Shown: piece by piece, positions 6,502-14,341 of the stretch | Layout: each line of letters starts with the position of its first letter | Position numbering within the stretch: position 1 is the stretch's first letter | NCBI GenBank assembly: GCA_910588975.1 | Contig: CAJUSE010000028.1 | Location: forward strand, 1-25,502 | Reading direction: 5' to 3' | Length of the DNA stretch: 25,502 nucleotides | From: an uncultured Oscillospiraceae bacterium | GTDB lineage: Bacteria > Bacillota > Clostridia > Oscillospirales > Oscillospiraceae | Position numbers and translations under genes: made by a program | Notes under the pieces: generated by a model | Told to the model about the DNA's origin: nothing | Database searches by the model: none | Seen by the model: the letters and a program-made list of their open reading frames with translations, nothing else

Positions 6502-7092
6502 ATGCCGAGTTATGGCTATGTCCATGTGAACAGCCCGGAGGATAACGCCGCTCCCCTGATTGCGAATTTGCTTGCCCACGGGGTACCCGCAGAAAATATT
6601 GTCCTGGAGGTCGCCGCCGAGAAGGAGTGTGCCGCACTCCAAAGGCTTGTCGGCAAAATGGAGCCGGGGGATACCCTGCTGCTCCCCAACCTGGCCCAGC
6701 TGGGAAGGAGCAGTTCGGAAATTCGGGATGGGTGGAAAACCCTTACCGGGGCAAAAAGCATCGAGGTCCTTGTACTGGATGCCCCGATCATTGATACCAG
6801 AGCCGGAAAGTCCCTCAACGGAGCGGACATTTCACAGCTTGTCCTGCAGGTTTTGGAGCAGGCAGCTTCGGCGGAACAGGCCTTCAGGCGGCAAAGGCAA
6901 GCCCAGGGCATCGCAGAAGCACGGGCGAAGGGGACCCATCTTGGGAGAAAGTTTAAGGACAGAGGGAAAAACTTTCCGGCGTTGGCCGAAATGTATCGGA
7001 ACGGGGAAATTTCCGCCCGCAGCGCAGCAAAAATGTTGGGTGTGGGCCACGGAACGTTTTGCCGCTGGGTCAATGAAGCTGACCAGCCCTGA
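6502..7092 (+). CDS. Serine-recombinase (resolvase/invertase) homologue lacking catalytic residues
   Basis: 196 residues with the full resolvase/Mpi-type invertase architecture: N-terminal catalytic fold (1-120), long helix with R-Q-R-Q-A-Q-G-I-A-E-A-R-A-K-G-x-x-L-G-R (130-149), and a C-terminal helix-turn-helix (168-190, ISARSAAKMLGVGHGTFCRWV). The opening Y-G-Y-V-H-V-N-S-P aligns with the family Y-G-Y-V-R-V-S-S: the conserved Arg is His8 and the nucleophilic Ser is Asn10. The family D-R-L-G-R is A-Q-L-G-R (65-69), and the Arg of the R-P motif is also missing. Strand exchange is thus very unlikely, while DNA binding looks intact. The ATG at 6502 is preceded by GGGAGAG; an in-frame ATG lies 36 bp upstream. 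First gene of the glycan operon, so a regulatory role is plausible but not shown. Confidence 0.8.
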   Translation: MPSYGYVHVNSPEDNAAPLIANLLAHGVPAENIVLEVAAEKECAALQRLVGKMEPGDTLLLPNLAQLGRSSSEIRDGWKTLTGAKSIEVLVLDAPIIDTRAGKSLNGADISQLVLQVLEQAASAEQAFRRQRQAQGIAEARAKGTHLGRKFKDRGKNFPALAEMYRNGEISARSAAKMLGVGHGTFCRWVNEADQP

Positions 7093-7214
7093 ACAAAGGG
7101 GAGAGCGAAAAAGGATGGGCGGCGAGCAGAGCAGCCGGCAAGGCGCACCCAAAGGCCGCCGCCCGGCGCAAATGCCCACAGGGCGGGAGGAATGGAGAGA
7201 CAGGGGGAAGGCGA

Positions 7215-8339
7215 GTGAGACGGATCTGCATATTTTGCGAGACCTGGGAGTCCGGCGGCATTGAAGCCTTCCTCTGCAATGTGCTCCGGCACATGGACCT
7301 GTCCGTGCTGGAAGTGGACCTGGTGGCCGCCCGGCTGGGGGAGAGCGTATTCACCCAGCCGCTGAAGGACCGGGGCGTCCGCTTTTACGAGCTGTCCGGC
7401 AAGGCCAATGAGACCTTCCGCAATCATAAGACCTTCCGGGCTTTGCTTGCCCAGCGGCATTATGATGTCCTCCACCTGAATGTGTTCCAGGGCCTGTCCC
7501 TGGCCTATGCCCGGCTGGCCAGGGAAGCTGGCGTGCCGGTGCGGATCGCCCATAGCCATAACACCGACCTGCGCCAAAGCCTCACCCGCTGGCTGAAGCT
7601 GGAGCTCCACCAGTGGGCAAGAGGCCGCTATGGAGCGGACTGCACCCACCTCTGGGCCTGCTCGGAAGGGGCGGCCAGGTTTATGTTTGCCGAAAAGGAT
7701 CTACAAGAAAAGGACTGGCAGTTTATCCCCAACGGGATCGAGACGGAAAAGTTCCGCTTTGACCCCGCTGCCCGTTTGGAGGTTCGTGAAAAGCTGGGCC
7801 TGAGCGATGAATTTGTCATTGGCAATGTGGGCCGCCTGTGCCGGCAGAAAAACCAGAGTTTTCTGCTGGAGGTGCTCCAGGAGGTCGTCCGCCAAAGGCC
7901 CAACAGCCGCCTATTGCTGGTGGGGGAGGGGGAGGAGCTGCCCCAACTGCAAGAAAAGGCCGCCGCCCTGGGGGTGGCAGACAAGGCTATCTTCTATGGC
8001 ACTACCCCCCATGTGGAGCGGCTCTATCAGGCCATGGATGTGTTTGCCATGCCTAGCAAATTCGAAGGCCTTCCTGTGACCGCAATAGAAGCTCAGGCAG
8101 CTGGTTTGCCTTGTCTTTTTTCCAATATCATCACCAGAGAATGTCATGTTGGAACTGCGGTTCAATTTCTCCCATTAAGCACTCCGGTTATCTGGGCTAA
8201 AGCGATTTCACAAGTACAATTACACAATGACCGTTCTGAGGGGGCGGCCATTGTACAAGTGGCCGACTTTGATGTAACCGTTGTATCTCAAAAGCTGCAA
8301 GAAACCTATCTGAGGGAGGGTGGGTATGAACAGCCCTAA
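7215..8339 (+). CDS. Glycosyltransferase family 4 (GT-B)
   Basis: 374 residues, usual GT4 length. The N-terminal Rossmann domain opens with R-R-I-C-I-F and the acceptor-side E-S-G-G-I-E loop (12-17). The C-terminal domain has G-N-V-G-R-L-C-R-Q-K-N (203-213), L-L-V-G-E-G-E (234-240) and the retaining-enzyme E-x7-E motif E284...E292 (E-G-L-P-V-T-A-I-E). It transfers a sugar from a nucleotide donor, probably to a lipid-linked glycan at the inner membrane face. The GTG start is chosen because GGGGGAAG precedes it and the natural GT4 N-terminus begins there. The last 80 or so codons (about 8060-8310) are AT-richer than the rest, a sign of mosaic origin. Overlaps the next gene by 14 bp. Confidence 0.87.
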   Translation: MRRICIFCETWESGGIEAFLCNVLRHMDLSVLEVDLVAARLGESVFTQPLKDRGVRFYELSGKANETFRNHKTFRALLAQRHYDVLHLNVFQGLSLAYARLAREAGVPVRIAHSHNTDLRQSLTRWLKLELHQWARGRYGADCTHLWACSEGAARFMFAEKDLQEKDWQFIPNGIETEKFRFDPAARLEVREKLGLSDEFVIGNVGRLCRQKNQSFLLEVLQEVVRQRPNSRLLLVGEGEELPQLQEKAAALGVADKAIFYGTTPHVERLYQAMDVFAMPSKFEGLPVTAIEAQAAGLPCLFSNIITRECHVGTAVQFLPLSTPVIWAKAISQVQLHNDRSEGAAIVQVADFDVTVVSQKLQETYLREGGYEQP

Positions 8340-9327
8340 AATCTCGGTCATTGTCCCGGTCTACAAGGTGGAGCCCTACCTCCGCAAGTGCCTGGACAGC
8401 ATTGTAAGTCAGACCTACCAGAACTTAGAAATTATCCTGGTGGACGACGGCTCCCCGGACAACTGCGGGGCAATTTGCGACGAATACGCTGCCGGAGATG
8501 AACGCATTCGGGTCATCCATAAGGAGAACGGTGGGGTATCCACCGCCCGAAATGCTGGCCTGGCCGCCGCCACAGGGGACTGGATCGGTTGGGTGGACTC
8601 AGACGACTGGATCGAGCTGGACATGTACGAGTATCTTCTCAAAAACGCCCAAGAGCAGGAGGCAGATATCGCCGTGTGCAGCCGACACGAAGTGTATCGA
8701 GACCGACAGGTCACCTTGGGCTGGGACAATGTGGAGCCGTTGGACAGGGAGACTGGCCTGAAGCGGCTGCTGGAAAATGGCGCCATGCAGAATACCCTGT
8801 GGGACAAGCTGTGGAAGAGAGAGCTTTTTGAGGGACTCTCCTTTCCAGAGGGGCGAAATTATGAGGATATCGCCATTATGCACCGGCTCTTTCTCCGGGC
8901 TGGGCGGGTGGTGTGCCTACCAGGAGCGAAATATCACTATGTACAGCGACAGGGCAGTATCGTGGCCGACACGACCTTGAACAATCGGCTGGACCACTAT
9001 CGGGCCTCCAAAGAGCGCTATGACGAGATGGTGGGGTGTTGGCCGGAGCTGGAACCGCTGTTGCTACAGCAGTGTGTCGCCTCGGCCGTCGGCATCTGGT
9101 GTGCCTATTGCTATAACCCGAAGGCGGTCAGGCGGGCTGCACTGCCCCGGATGAAAGAGATCGCCACTTTCTGTGCCCCCCATGTGGAAGGGGCTGCAGA
9201 GAGCTTGGGACTGGGCTTGGCGGGGCGGTTGGTGCTTCGACTAATACCCTATCCCAAATGGTGGGCCTTTGTATTGGCCGGGATGATCAGTAAGTTGTAT
9301 GAAGTGAAGCATGGAAGGATGTTATAA
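8326..9327 (+). CDS. Glycosyltransferase family 2 (GT-A)
   Basis: 333 residues. The GT2 domain spans about 5-230: I-S-V-I-V-P-V-Y (6-13), I-L-V-D-D-G-S (37-43, nucleotide binding), G-G-V-S-T-A-R-N-A-G (69-78) and the metal-binding D-S-D-D (91-94), followed by W-D-K-L-W-K-R-E and N-Y-E-D catalytic-region motifs. The C-terminal end is helical and hydrophobic (GLAGRLVLRLIPYPKWWAFV), suggesting membrane attachment. I prefer the ATG at 8326, with GGGAGGG 5 bp upstream, over the GTG at 8320. It overlaps the end of the GT4 gene, and the next gene starts directly after its stop, so all three are translated as one operon. Donor and acceptor sugars cannot be told from sequence. Confidence 0.9.
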   Translation: MNSPKISVIVPVYKVEPYLRKCLDSIVSQTYQNLEIILVDDGSPDNCGAICDEYAAGDERIRVIHKENGGVSTARNAGLAAATGDWIGWVDSDDWIELDMYEYLLKNAQEQEADIAVCSRHEVYRDRQVTLGWDNVEPLDRETGLKRLLENGAMQNTLWDKLWKRELFEGLSFPEGRNYEDIAIMHRLFLRAGRVVCLPGAKYHYVQRQGSIVADTTLNNRLDHYRASKERYDEMVGCWPELEPLLLQQCVASAVGIWCAYCYNPKAVRRAALPRMKEIATFCAPHVEGAAESLGLGLAGRLVLRLIPYPKWWAFVLAGMISKLYEVKHGRML

Positions 9328-12000
9328 ATGAAAAATGATATGGCGATATTGCAACCAGTATCAGAGGATGCTGTTTCTATTGTTTTTTCTGCCGATGATG
9401 GATATGTCCCATATCTAAGTGTTGTTTTACAATCTATTGTTGAAAACAGCAACGAGAGCAGAATATACGATGTTGTCGTTTTACATACATCAATCACACG
9501 GGAACATCAAGCAGTAATTATAAATATGGTCTGTGATCACAAAAACTTTTCCATAAGATTTGTTGATGTATCTCCATTTGTTTCTGGTAAAAATTTCTTT
9601 GTGGGCGGGAAAAAATACTTTAGTGTGGAATCGTATTATCGGTTAGTAATTCCGGAAGTGTTTCAGGCATATAGCAAGGTAATCTATATGGATTGTGACA
9701 TGGTGGTCACGACAGATATTGGGCGGCTATATGATACCGATTTAGATGGTTATATGCTGGCATCGGTGCCGGATTACTGTTTGTATGGTCAGTATTGTGC
9801 AGGATGGCCCATTAAGCAGTATTGGGACAATCAATTAAAACTAAGTTGCCCGGAAGAATACTTTTGTGCAGGTATGGTTATATTCAATATTTCTGAATGG
9901 CGTAAACAATATAATATCGAGCAAATTATCGACCTTGCGTTATCAAGGGAATGGCAAAAACATGACCAAGATATTTTGAATTGGGTATGTGCACAAAAAA
10001 CAAAAATGTTGGATTTGTCATGGGATATCGTAAGAGACTATGGCGACACAAAATATCTTTCGGCGGAGTACCAGTATAGAGTTGCCGAAGCAGAAAAAAA
10101 TCCATATATAGTTCATTATACAAGCGACAGAAAGCCATGGAACTCGGCGTATGTCCCCCACTACGAACATTTTTGGAAATATGCGGTAAATACACCATTC
10201 TCTACTGATATTTTAAGAAAAATGAATGGGTTAGGTCCATATAGGTCTCATGTAATTAAGACCTTTTATGGCGGTGAATGTAATCGCCTGTACAGTTCTG
10301 ACGATATTTATGTGTATTATAAGGATATTCTTATCGGGAAAGAATCTGATGGGGATTTGCGCTGGCATAAAGCGGGTATTAATCAGAATAACTTACATTT
10401 AGAAGGTAGTGTGGCCCTAATCCATATTACGGAAAATGATGAATTGCAAATTTATGCAGTTGTCAATGAGAAATACTATCTTTGTGACCAGATGGGACTT
10501 GATGTTAACGAATACAGGGGCAAACCTCAAAAACTTACTTATGCAAAGGTAGCATTTTCTTGTACGATCCCGATTGATGAGAAAGTGGAATGTATGCCAA
10601 TAGAAATAGAGTGTAGAATAAACGGTTACCCAACAAAGAAAAAGAAAATATCTATTGGTAGATTCTTTCCTGTAGATAAAGGATATTCGTTGCACTATTA
10701 TGCCAAAAATGGCCATATACTTTATTTTAATAAGAATAAGCTTGTTTTGCAAAAATGCGGTCGGAAAGGGAGACTAATTCGAGAACTGAAATTTATAAAA
10801 GAACTTGCGAAATCGAAAAGTGTAGGAAGTAAAAAAGCTATTATTGTTCGGTTGCTTCTACCTATTTTAAAATTTTTTCAACTTGGCAGGGATATATGGC
10901 TTATTTCAGATAGAACGAATAAAGCTGATGACAATGGTGAGGCGTTGTTTGAGTTTTTACAATCGAAAAAAGATAAGCGGCATAAATATTATTATGTACT
11001 TAGTCCAACAAGTGCAGATTATACACGGATGAAAAAGATTGGACCTGTTGTGTCGCCCCAGTCAAAAAAGTATAAGTGGTTATATTTGCTATGCCGGCAT
11101 AATATATCTGCACAAGCTGACGACATAAATATTTTTCCATTTCAGGAGCAAACCGGGCCGTATAGAGATATTATTGCACAACATGATTTTATATTTTTGC
11201 AGCATGGTATTATAAAAGAAGATATGTCTGCAACATACAATCGATTCAATAATAACATTTCTCTTTTTGTAACTGCTGCGAACCCGGAGTATAAATCTAT
11301 TTGTGAAAACCCACGCTATGGATTTGGGGAAGACATTACGAAATTGACCGGGTGCCCTCGTCACGATTATTTGTATCATAGTGAGAAAAAGATCATAACT
11401 ATTATGCCAACTTGGCGGCGGTATCTGTTTCAACATTCGGAAATTCCGGGGGTTTGGGAACCACGTAAAGAGTTTATACACAGTGAATATTTTTCTTTTT
11501 ATAATGGGCTAATTAATCATTCGAGACTGCTTAAGGTTGCGCAAGCCAAAGGCTATACCATCCGTTTTATGCCTCATCCAAATGTTCAAGGTGCCCTACA
11601 TCTTTTTGCCCATAATGATACGGTTCAGTTTTTGGGACTCGATTCACGATACCGTAATGTATTTGCAGACAGCGCATTGGTCATAACAGACCGATCATCT
11701 GCCGTTATGGATTTTGCCTATTTAAGAAAGCCTATTATTTATTGCTTGTTTGATGATGATACTTTTATGACAGGTGAACATGTATATGTTAAAGGCTATT
11801 TCGATTATGAACGGGATGGCTTCGGCGAGGTGGAATACGATCTGGAGAGCACCGTCGATCGCATCATCGAGTACATGGAGAATGGCTGCCAGCTGAAGGA
11901 CAAGTACCGTAAGCGTATCGACAAGTTCTTTGCCTTCAACGACCATAATAACTGCCAGCGGGTATACGAAAAAATCATGGAATTGGACAAGCAGGAGTAA
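9328..12000 (+). CDS. GT8 glycosyltransferase fused to CDP-glycerol (TagF/TagB-like) transferase
   Basis: 890 residues in three parts. Residues 15-300 are a GT8 domain: S-I-V-F-S-A-D-D-G-Y, L-S-V-V-L-Q-S-I, the metal-binding D122-C-D124 in V-I-Y-M-D-C-D-M-V, F-C-A-G-M-V-I-F-N, and H-Y-T-S-D-R-K-P-W. Residues about 310-480 are an unrecognised, probably beta-rich linker. Residues about 510-885 match CDP-glycerol glycerophosphotransferases: D-I-W-L-I-S-D-R, F-L-Q-H-G-I, M-P-T-W-R-R, F-M-P-H-P (H750) and T-D-R-S-S (787-791). The protein may add a sugar and polyol-phosphate units to a wall-type polymer before export by the ABC pair downstream. The gene is far AT-richer than both neighbours until about 11805, where codon use abruptly becomes GC-rich for the last 65 codons: a mosaic gene of horizontal origin. 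Confidence 0.88.
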   Translation: MKNDMAILQPVSEDAVSIVFSADDGYVPYLSVVLQSIVENSNESRIYDVVVLHTSITREHQAVIINMVCDHKNFSIRFVDVSPFVSGKNFFVGGKKYFSVESYYRLVIPEVFQAYSKVIYMDCDMVVTTDIGRLYDTDLDGYMLASVPDYCLYGQYCAGWPIKQYWDNQLKLSCPEEYFCAGMVIFNISEWRKQYNIEQIIDLALSREWQKHDQDILNWVCAQKTKMLDLSWDIVRDYGDTKYLSAEYQYRVAEAEKNPYIVHYTSDRKPWNSAYVPHYEHFWKYAVNTPFSTDILRKMNGLGPYRSHVIKTFYGGECNRLYSSDDIYVYYKDILIGKESDGDLRWHKAGINQNNLHLEGSVALIHITENDELQIYAVVNEKYYLCDQMGLDVNEYRGKPQKLTYAKVAFSCTIPIDEKVECMPIEIECRINGYPTKKKKISIGRFFPVDKGYSLHYYAKNGHILYFNKNKLVLQKCGRKGRLIRELKFIKELAKSKSVGSKKAIIVRLLLPILKFFQLGRDIWLISDRTNKADDNGEALFEFLQSKKDKRHKYYYVLSPTSADYTRMKKIGPVVSPQSKKYKWLYLLCRHNISAQADDINIFPFQEQTGPYRDIIAQHDFIFLQHGIIKEDMSATYNRFNNNISLFVTAANPEYKSICENPRYGFGEDITKLTGCPRHDYLYHSEKKIITIMPTWRRYLFQHSEIPGVWEPRKEFIHSEYFSFYNGLINHSRLLKVAQAKGYTIRFMPHPNVQGALHLFAHNDTVQFLGLDSRYRNVFADSALVITDRSSAVMDFAYLRKPIIYCLFDDDTFMTGEHVYVKGYFDYERDGFGEVEYDLESTVDRIIEYMENGCQLKDKYRKRIDKFFAFNDHNNCQRVYEKIMELDKQE

Positions 12001-12003
12001 ATC

Positions 12004-12771
12004 ATGTTTCAAAAGATAAAACGCTATCAGTTTCTCTTCGAGGAATTGGTGAAGCGGGACTTCAAAAAGAAATACAAACGCACAGTCTTGGGAATGGCCT
12101 GGAGTGTTCTCTCCCCACTCCTGACCCTGTTGGTCATGCGGATGGTCTTTACTCAGTTTTTTGGCAGGTCGACACCTCACTACACCACCTACTTGTTCTG
12201 CGGCAACCTCTTGTTCTCCTATTTTAACGAATCCAGTTCCCAAGGTATGTCCGCCCTGCGGGGCAACGCCGGGATCTTTTCTAAGGTCAACGTGCCCAAA
12301 TATCTGTTTCTCTTTTCTAAGAATGTCCAAACCTTTATCAACTTCTGCCTGACTCTGTGCGTGTTTTTCGTGTTCTGTGTTCTGGACAATATCACCTTTA
12401 CCTGGAAGTTTATCTGCCTGCTTTACCCCACTGTTTTACTGGTCCTTTTTAACATCGGCGTGGGGCTGATCCTCTCGGCCATGTTTATCTTCTTCCGGGA
12501 CATTCAATATCTCTGGTCGGTGTTTACCCAGCTTCTGATGTACTTTTCCGCCATCTTCTACACCATTGACGGCTATTCCCCCACGGTACAAAACCTCTTT
12601 TTGCTCAACCCCATGTACCTCTTCATCCGCTACTTCCGCAAGATCGTCATTGAGGCCACCATCCCCAGTGTGTACTTCCATCTATTGATGCTGGCCGATG
12701 TGGTCATCGTGCTGGGAATAGGCTGCTGGATGTACAAAAAATACAACCACAAATTCCTGTATTATGTGTGA
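12004..12771 (+). CDS. Polysaccharide/teichoic-acid ABC exporter permease (TagG/Wzm type)
   Basis: 255 residues with about six hydrophobic helices, the size and pattern of ABC-2 polymer exporters. The cytoplasmic start (K-R-Y-Q-F-L-F-E-E-L-V-K-R-D-F-K-K-K-Y-K) and the following G-M-A-W-S-V-L-S-P-L-L are typical of TagG/RfbA-like permeases, as is the L-N-P-M-Y-L-F-I-R-Y-F-R segment before the last helix. It forms the membrane channel with the ATPase encoded next, moving the lipid-linked polymer to the outer face. Starts 3 bp after the preceding stop; the ATPase gene follows after 12 bp. GC-rich codon use resumes here, as in the chromosome at large. Confidence 0.9.
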   Translation: MFQKIKRYQFLFEELVKRDFKKKYKRTVLGMAWSVLSPLLTLLVMRMVFTQFFGRSTPHYTTYLFCGNLLFSYFNESSSQGMSALRGNAGIFSKVNVPKYLFLFSKNVQTFINFCLTLCVFFVFCVLDNITFTWKFICLLYPTVLLVLFNIGVGLILSAMFIFFRDIQYLWSVFTQLLMYFSAIFYTIDGYSPTVQNLFLLNPMYLFIRYFRKIVIEATIPSVYFHLLMLADVVIVLGIGCWMYKKYNHKFLYYV

Positions 12772-12783
12772 GGAGGGGATGGC

Positions 12784-13563
12784 ATGAGCATTTTGGAGGT
12801 CCATAACGTCTCCATCCGCTACATCACCGGGGACTTTAAGGACATTGGGCTAAAGGAATATGTAATGAAGCGGCTCAGGCACGACTACCAGGTGGTGGAG
12901 TTCTGGGCCGACCGGCACATCTCCTTCACTCTGGAAAAGGGCGATATGCTGGGTATCATTGGCACGAATGGATCTGGAAAATCCACATTATTGAAATCGG
13001 TTTCCGGTATTATGGAACCAACTGAAGGCTATGTGGTGCGTAATGGTAATGTTGCTGCGCTTCTTGAATTAGGAAGCGGCTTTGACGGTGATCTGACCGT
13101 CCGGGAGAACGCCTATCTCCGGGGGGCCATGCTGGGCTACACAAGGAAGTTCATGGATGAGACCTACCAGAGCATTATCGACTTTGCCGAGCTTCAGGAC
13201 TTTCAGGACCGGCCCTTCCGGCAGCTTTCCTCTGGCATGAAGAGCCGCCTGGCCTTCTCCATTGCCAGCCTGGTGCAGCCGGAGATCCTCATTCTGGACG
13301 AGGTGCTCAGCGTGGGTGACGGCGCCTTCCGCAAAAAGAGCGAGGCCAAAATGAAGGAGATCATCGCCGGTGGGGCTGCCACCATCCTGGTGAGCCACTC
13401 GGTGGAACAGGTGCGGGAGCTGTGCAACAAGGTGCTGTGGCTCCACAAGGGAGAGCAGATCGCCCTGGGGGAGAATGTGGCGGAGATCTGTGATGCCTAC
13501 CAAAAATTCCTGAACAAGGAGCTTACCCTGGAGCAGGCTGGGCAAATCGCAGGAAAACAGTAA
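12784..13563 (+). CDS. Polysaccharide/teichoic-acid ABC exporter ATPase (TagH/Wzt type, short)
   Basis: 259 residues. Walker A G-T-N-G-S-G-K-S-T (60-68), signature L-S-S-G-M-K-S-R-L (148-156), Walker B E-I-L-I-L-D-E (167-173) and H-loop S-H (204-205). The long insertion before Walker A (Y-V-M-K-R-L..., 26-50) and the L-E-L-G-S-G-F block (94-100) mark the TagH/Wzt subfamily. There is no C-terminal carbohydrate-binding domain, so export probably does not depend on recognition of a capped chain end. GAGGAGGGG precedes the ATG. A patch of about 130 bp around Walker A (12955-13085) uses AT-rich codons unlike the flanks. Last gene of the glycan operon, followed by a strong terminator. Confidence 0.92.
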   Translation: MSILEVHNVSIRYITGDFKDIGLKEYVMKRLRHDYQVVEFWADRHISFTLEKGDMLGIIGTNGSGKSTLLKSVSGIMEPTEGYVVRNGNVAALLELGSGFDGDLTVRENAYLRGAMLGYTRKFMDETYQSIIDFAELQDFQDRPFRQLSSGMKSRLAFSIASLVQPEILILDEVLSVGDGAFRKKSEAKMKEIIAGGAATILVSHSVEQVRELCNKVLWLHKGEQIALGENVAEICDAYQKFLNKELTLEQAGQIAGKQ

Positions 13564-13566
13564 AGC

Positions 13567-13602
13567 AAGAGGGATGCTGCATCGCAGCATCCCTCTTTGT
13601 CT
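13567..13602 (+). terminator. Terminator of the glycan operon
   Basis: Perfect 14-bp stem (13567-13580 with 13584-13597), 3-nt loop, tail TTGTCTTT. Begins 4 bp after the ATPase stop. Confidence 0.88.
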
Positions 13603-13643
13603 TTGGCCCACCCTCGGAAACAGGAGGGCGGCGGATAGTTGCA

Positions 13644-13991
13644 TTACCCGGCTGCGGGGCCTGAGCGGTCCACGCCGTCCCAGAGGATCTGGGCCATGGT
13701 AAAGACGAATTCCTTGGGCTTGGGAGGTTCGTAGGTCCAACTGCGCTGATAGGAGGCCAGAACAGTTTTGTCGGCAGTGGTACAGAGGTCATAAACGGCC
13801 CGCTCCAGCGCTTTGGCCGTGGCGGTGGCAGACTTATGGAGTTTTGGGGCAATATTGATTTTGATGACCTTCATTTGTGGGACGAATGGCTGGTAAAGCC
13901 GGGCCTCGTAGATGGCCATACAGAGAGCGGAAAACCCATCTTGGCTCAGCTTTCCGTCAAAAGAGCGAATGGTATCTTGAATTGTTTTCAC
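13644..13991 (-). CDS. Stand-alone Spo0A C-terminal-like DNA-binding protein, cassette B
   Basis: 115 residues, paralogue of the protein at 3545-3892, same length, about 87% identical by hand alignment. The core Y-E-A-R-L-Y-Q-P-F-V-P-Q-M-K-V-I-K-I-N-I-A and the A-L-E-R-A-V-Y-D-L-C recognition region are identical. Expected role is the same: DNA binding at 0A-box-like sites without a phospho-receiver domain. The GTG at 13991 aligns with the ATG of copy A and has AGGAAAGG about 8 bp upstream; a TTG nine bases earlier is also in frame. DNA identity with copy A (about 80% or more) continues into the upstream non-coding region but fades beyond about 160 bp. The genes on the other side (XRE, sigma, membrane, secreted) are much less conserved than this protein. 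Confidence 0.7.
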   Translation of the reverse strand: MKTIQDTIRSFDGKLSQDGFSALCMAIYEARLYQPFVPQMKVIKINIAPKLHKSATATAKALERAVYDLCTTADKTVLASYQRSWTYEPPKPKEFVFTMAQILWDGVDRSGPAAG

Positions 13992-14040
13992 AGGAATCAA
14001 CCTTTCCTAAGAGGATGATTCCAAAATAAAATAGCACCAG

Positions 14041-14064
14041 ACAAATTACGACGAAAGCGACGGG
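14041..14064 (-). promoter_or_regulatory. Tandem 0A-box-like element upstream of the Spo0A-C-like gene (B)
   Basis: Minus strand reads GTCG-N5-GTCG-N6-GTC, the same skeleton and spacing as at 3942-3965, about 50 bp upstream of the start. The three GTC cores are unchanged while intervening bases vary, as expected for a binding site. Confidence 0.5.
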
Positions 14065-14314
14065 AAAGGACGCAATTTGCGTAAAATAAGAAGTTATTTG
14101 GGAGAATGGTAAAATTATCCGGGTCGTTCCATGGCGCAGACCGGCATCGCCGGGCCAACACGGCCCATACACAAAGCCCTCGTTTTTCATGATGGATGCT
14201 GCGATATACAAAGCTCTGGTCTTTGGGTGGCAAACGGATCAGCAAAGCTGCAAAGGTCTATGGTCAAAGTCTTTCGAAAACCGTCTCGTGGTAGGAACGC
14301 ATCCTCTTCAGTGT

Positions 14315-14341
14315 GATATAGCCCCGGGGGGGGCGATATAG
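14315..14341 (+). repeat. GATATAG direct repeats around a G8 tract
   Basis: GATATAG at 14315-14321 and 14335-14341 (20-bp period) flank CCCC and a run of eight G (14326-14333). A TATACT -10-like hexamer follows at 14353-14358. The stretch 14065-14690 has no gene I can support firmly; this is its most ordered part. Confidence 0.4.

Noticed and set aside
7114..7264. Forward frame between the pseudo-recombinase and GT4 genes
   Set aside because: Overlaps the GT4 start, composition Arg/Gly-rich from GC bias, no recognisable product; the 122-bp gap is treated as leader.
6402..13640. Insertion sequence or complete invertible element around the glycan operon
   Set aside because: No transposase and no matching inverted repeat pair flanking the operon was found by eye; the only recombinase-like gene appears inactive.
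14131..14316. 61-codon forward frame in the cassette B spacer
   Set aside because: No ribosome site and no protein-like pattern; overlaps the region aligned to cassette A non-coding DNA.
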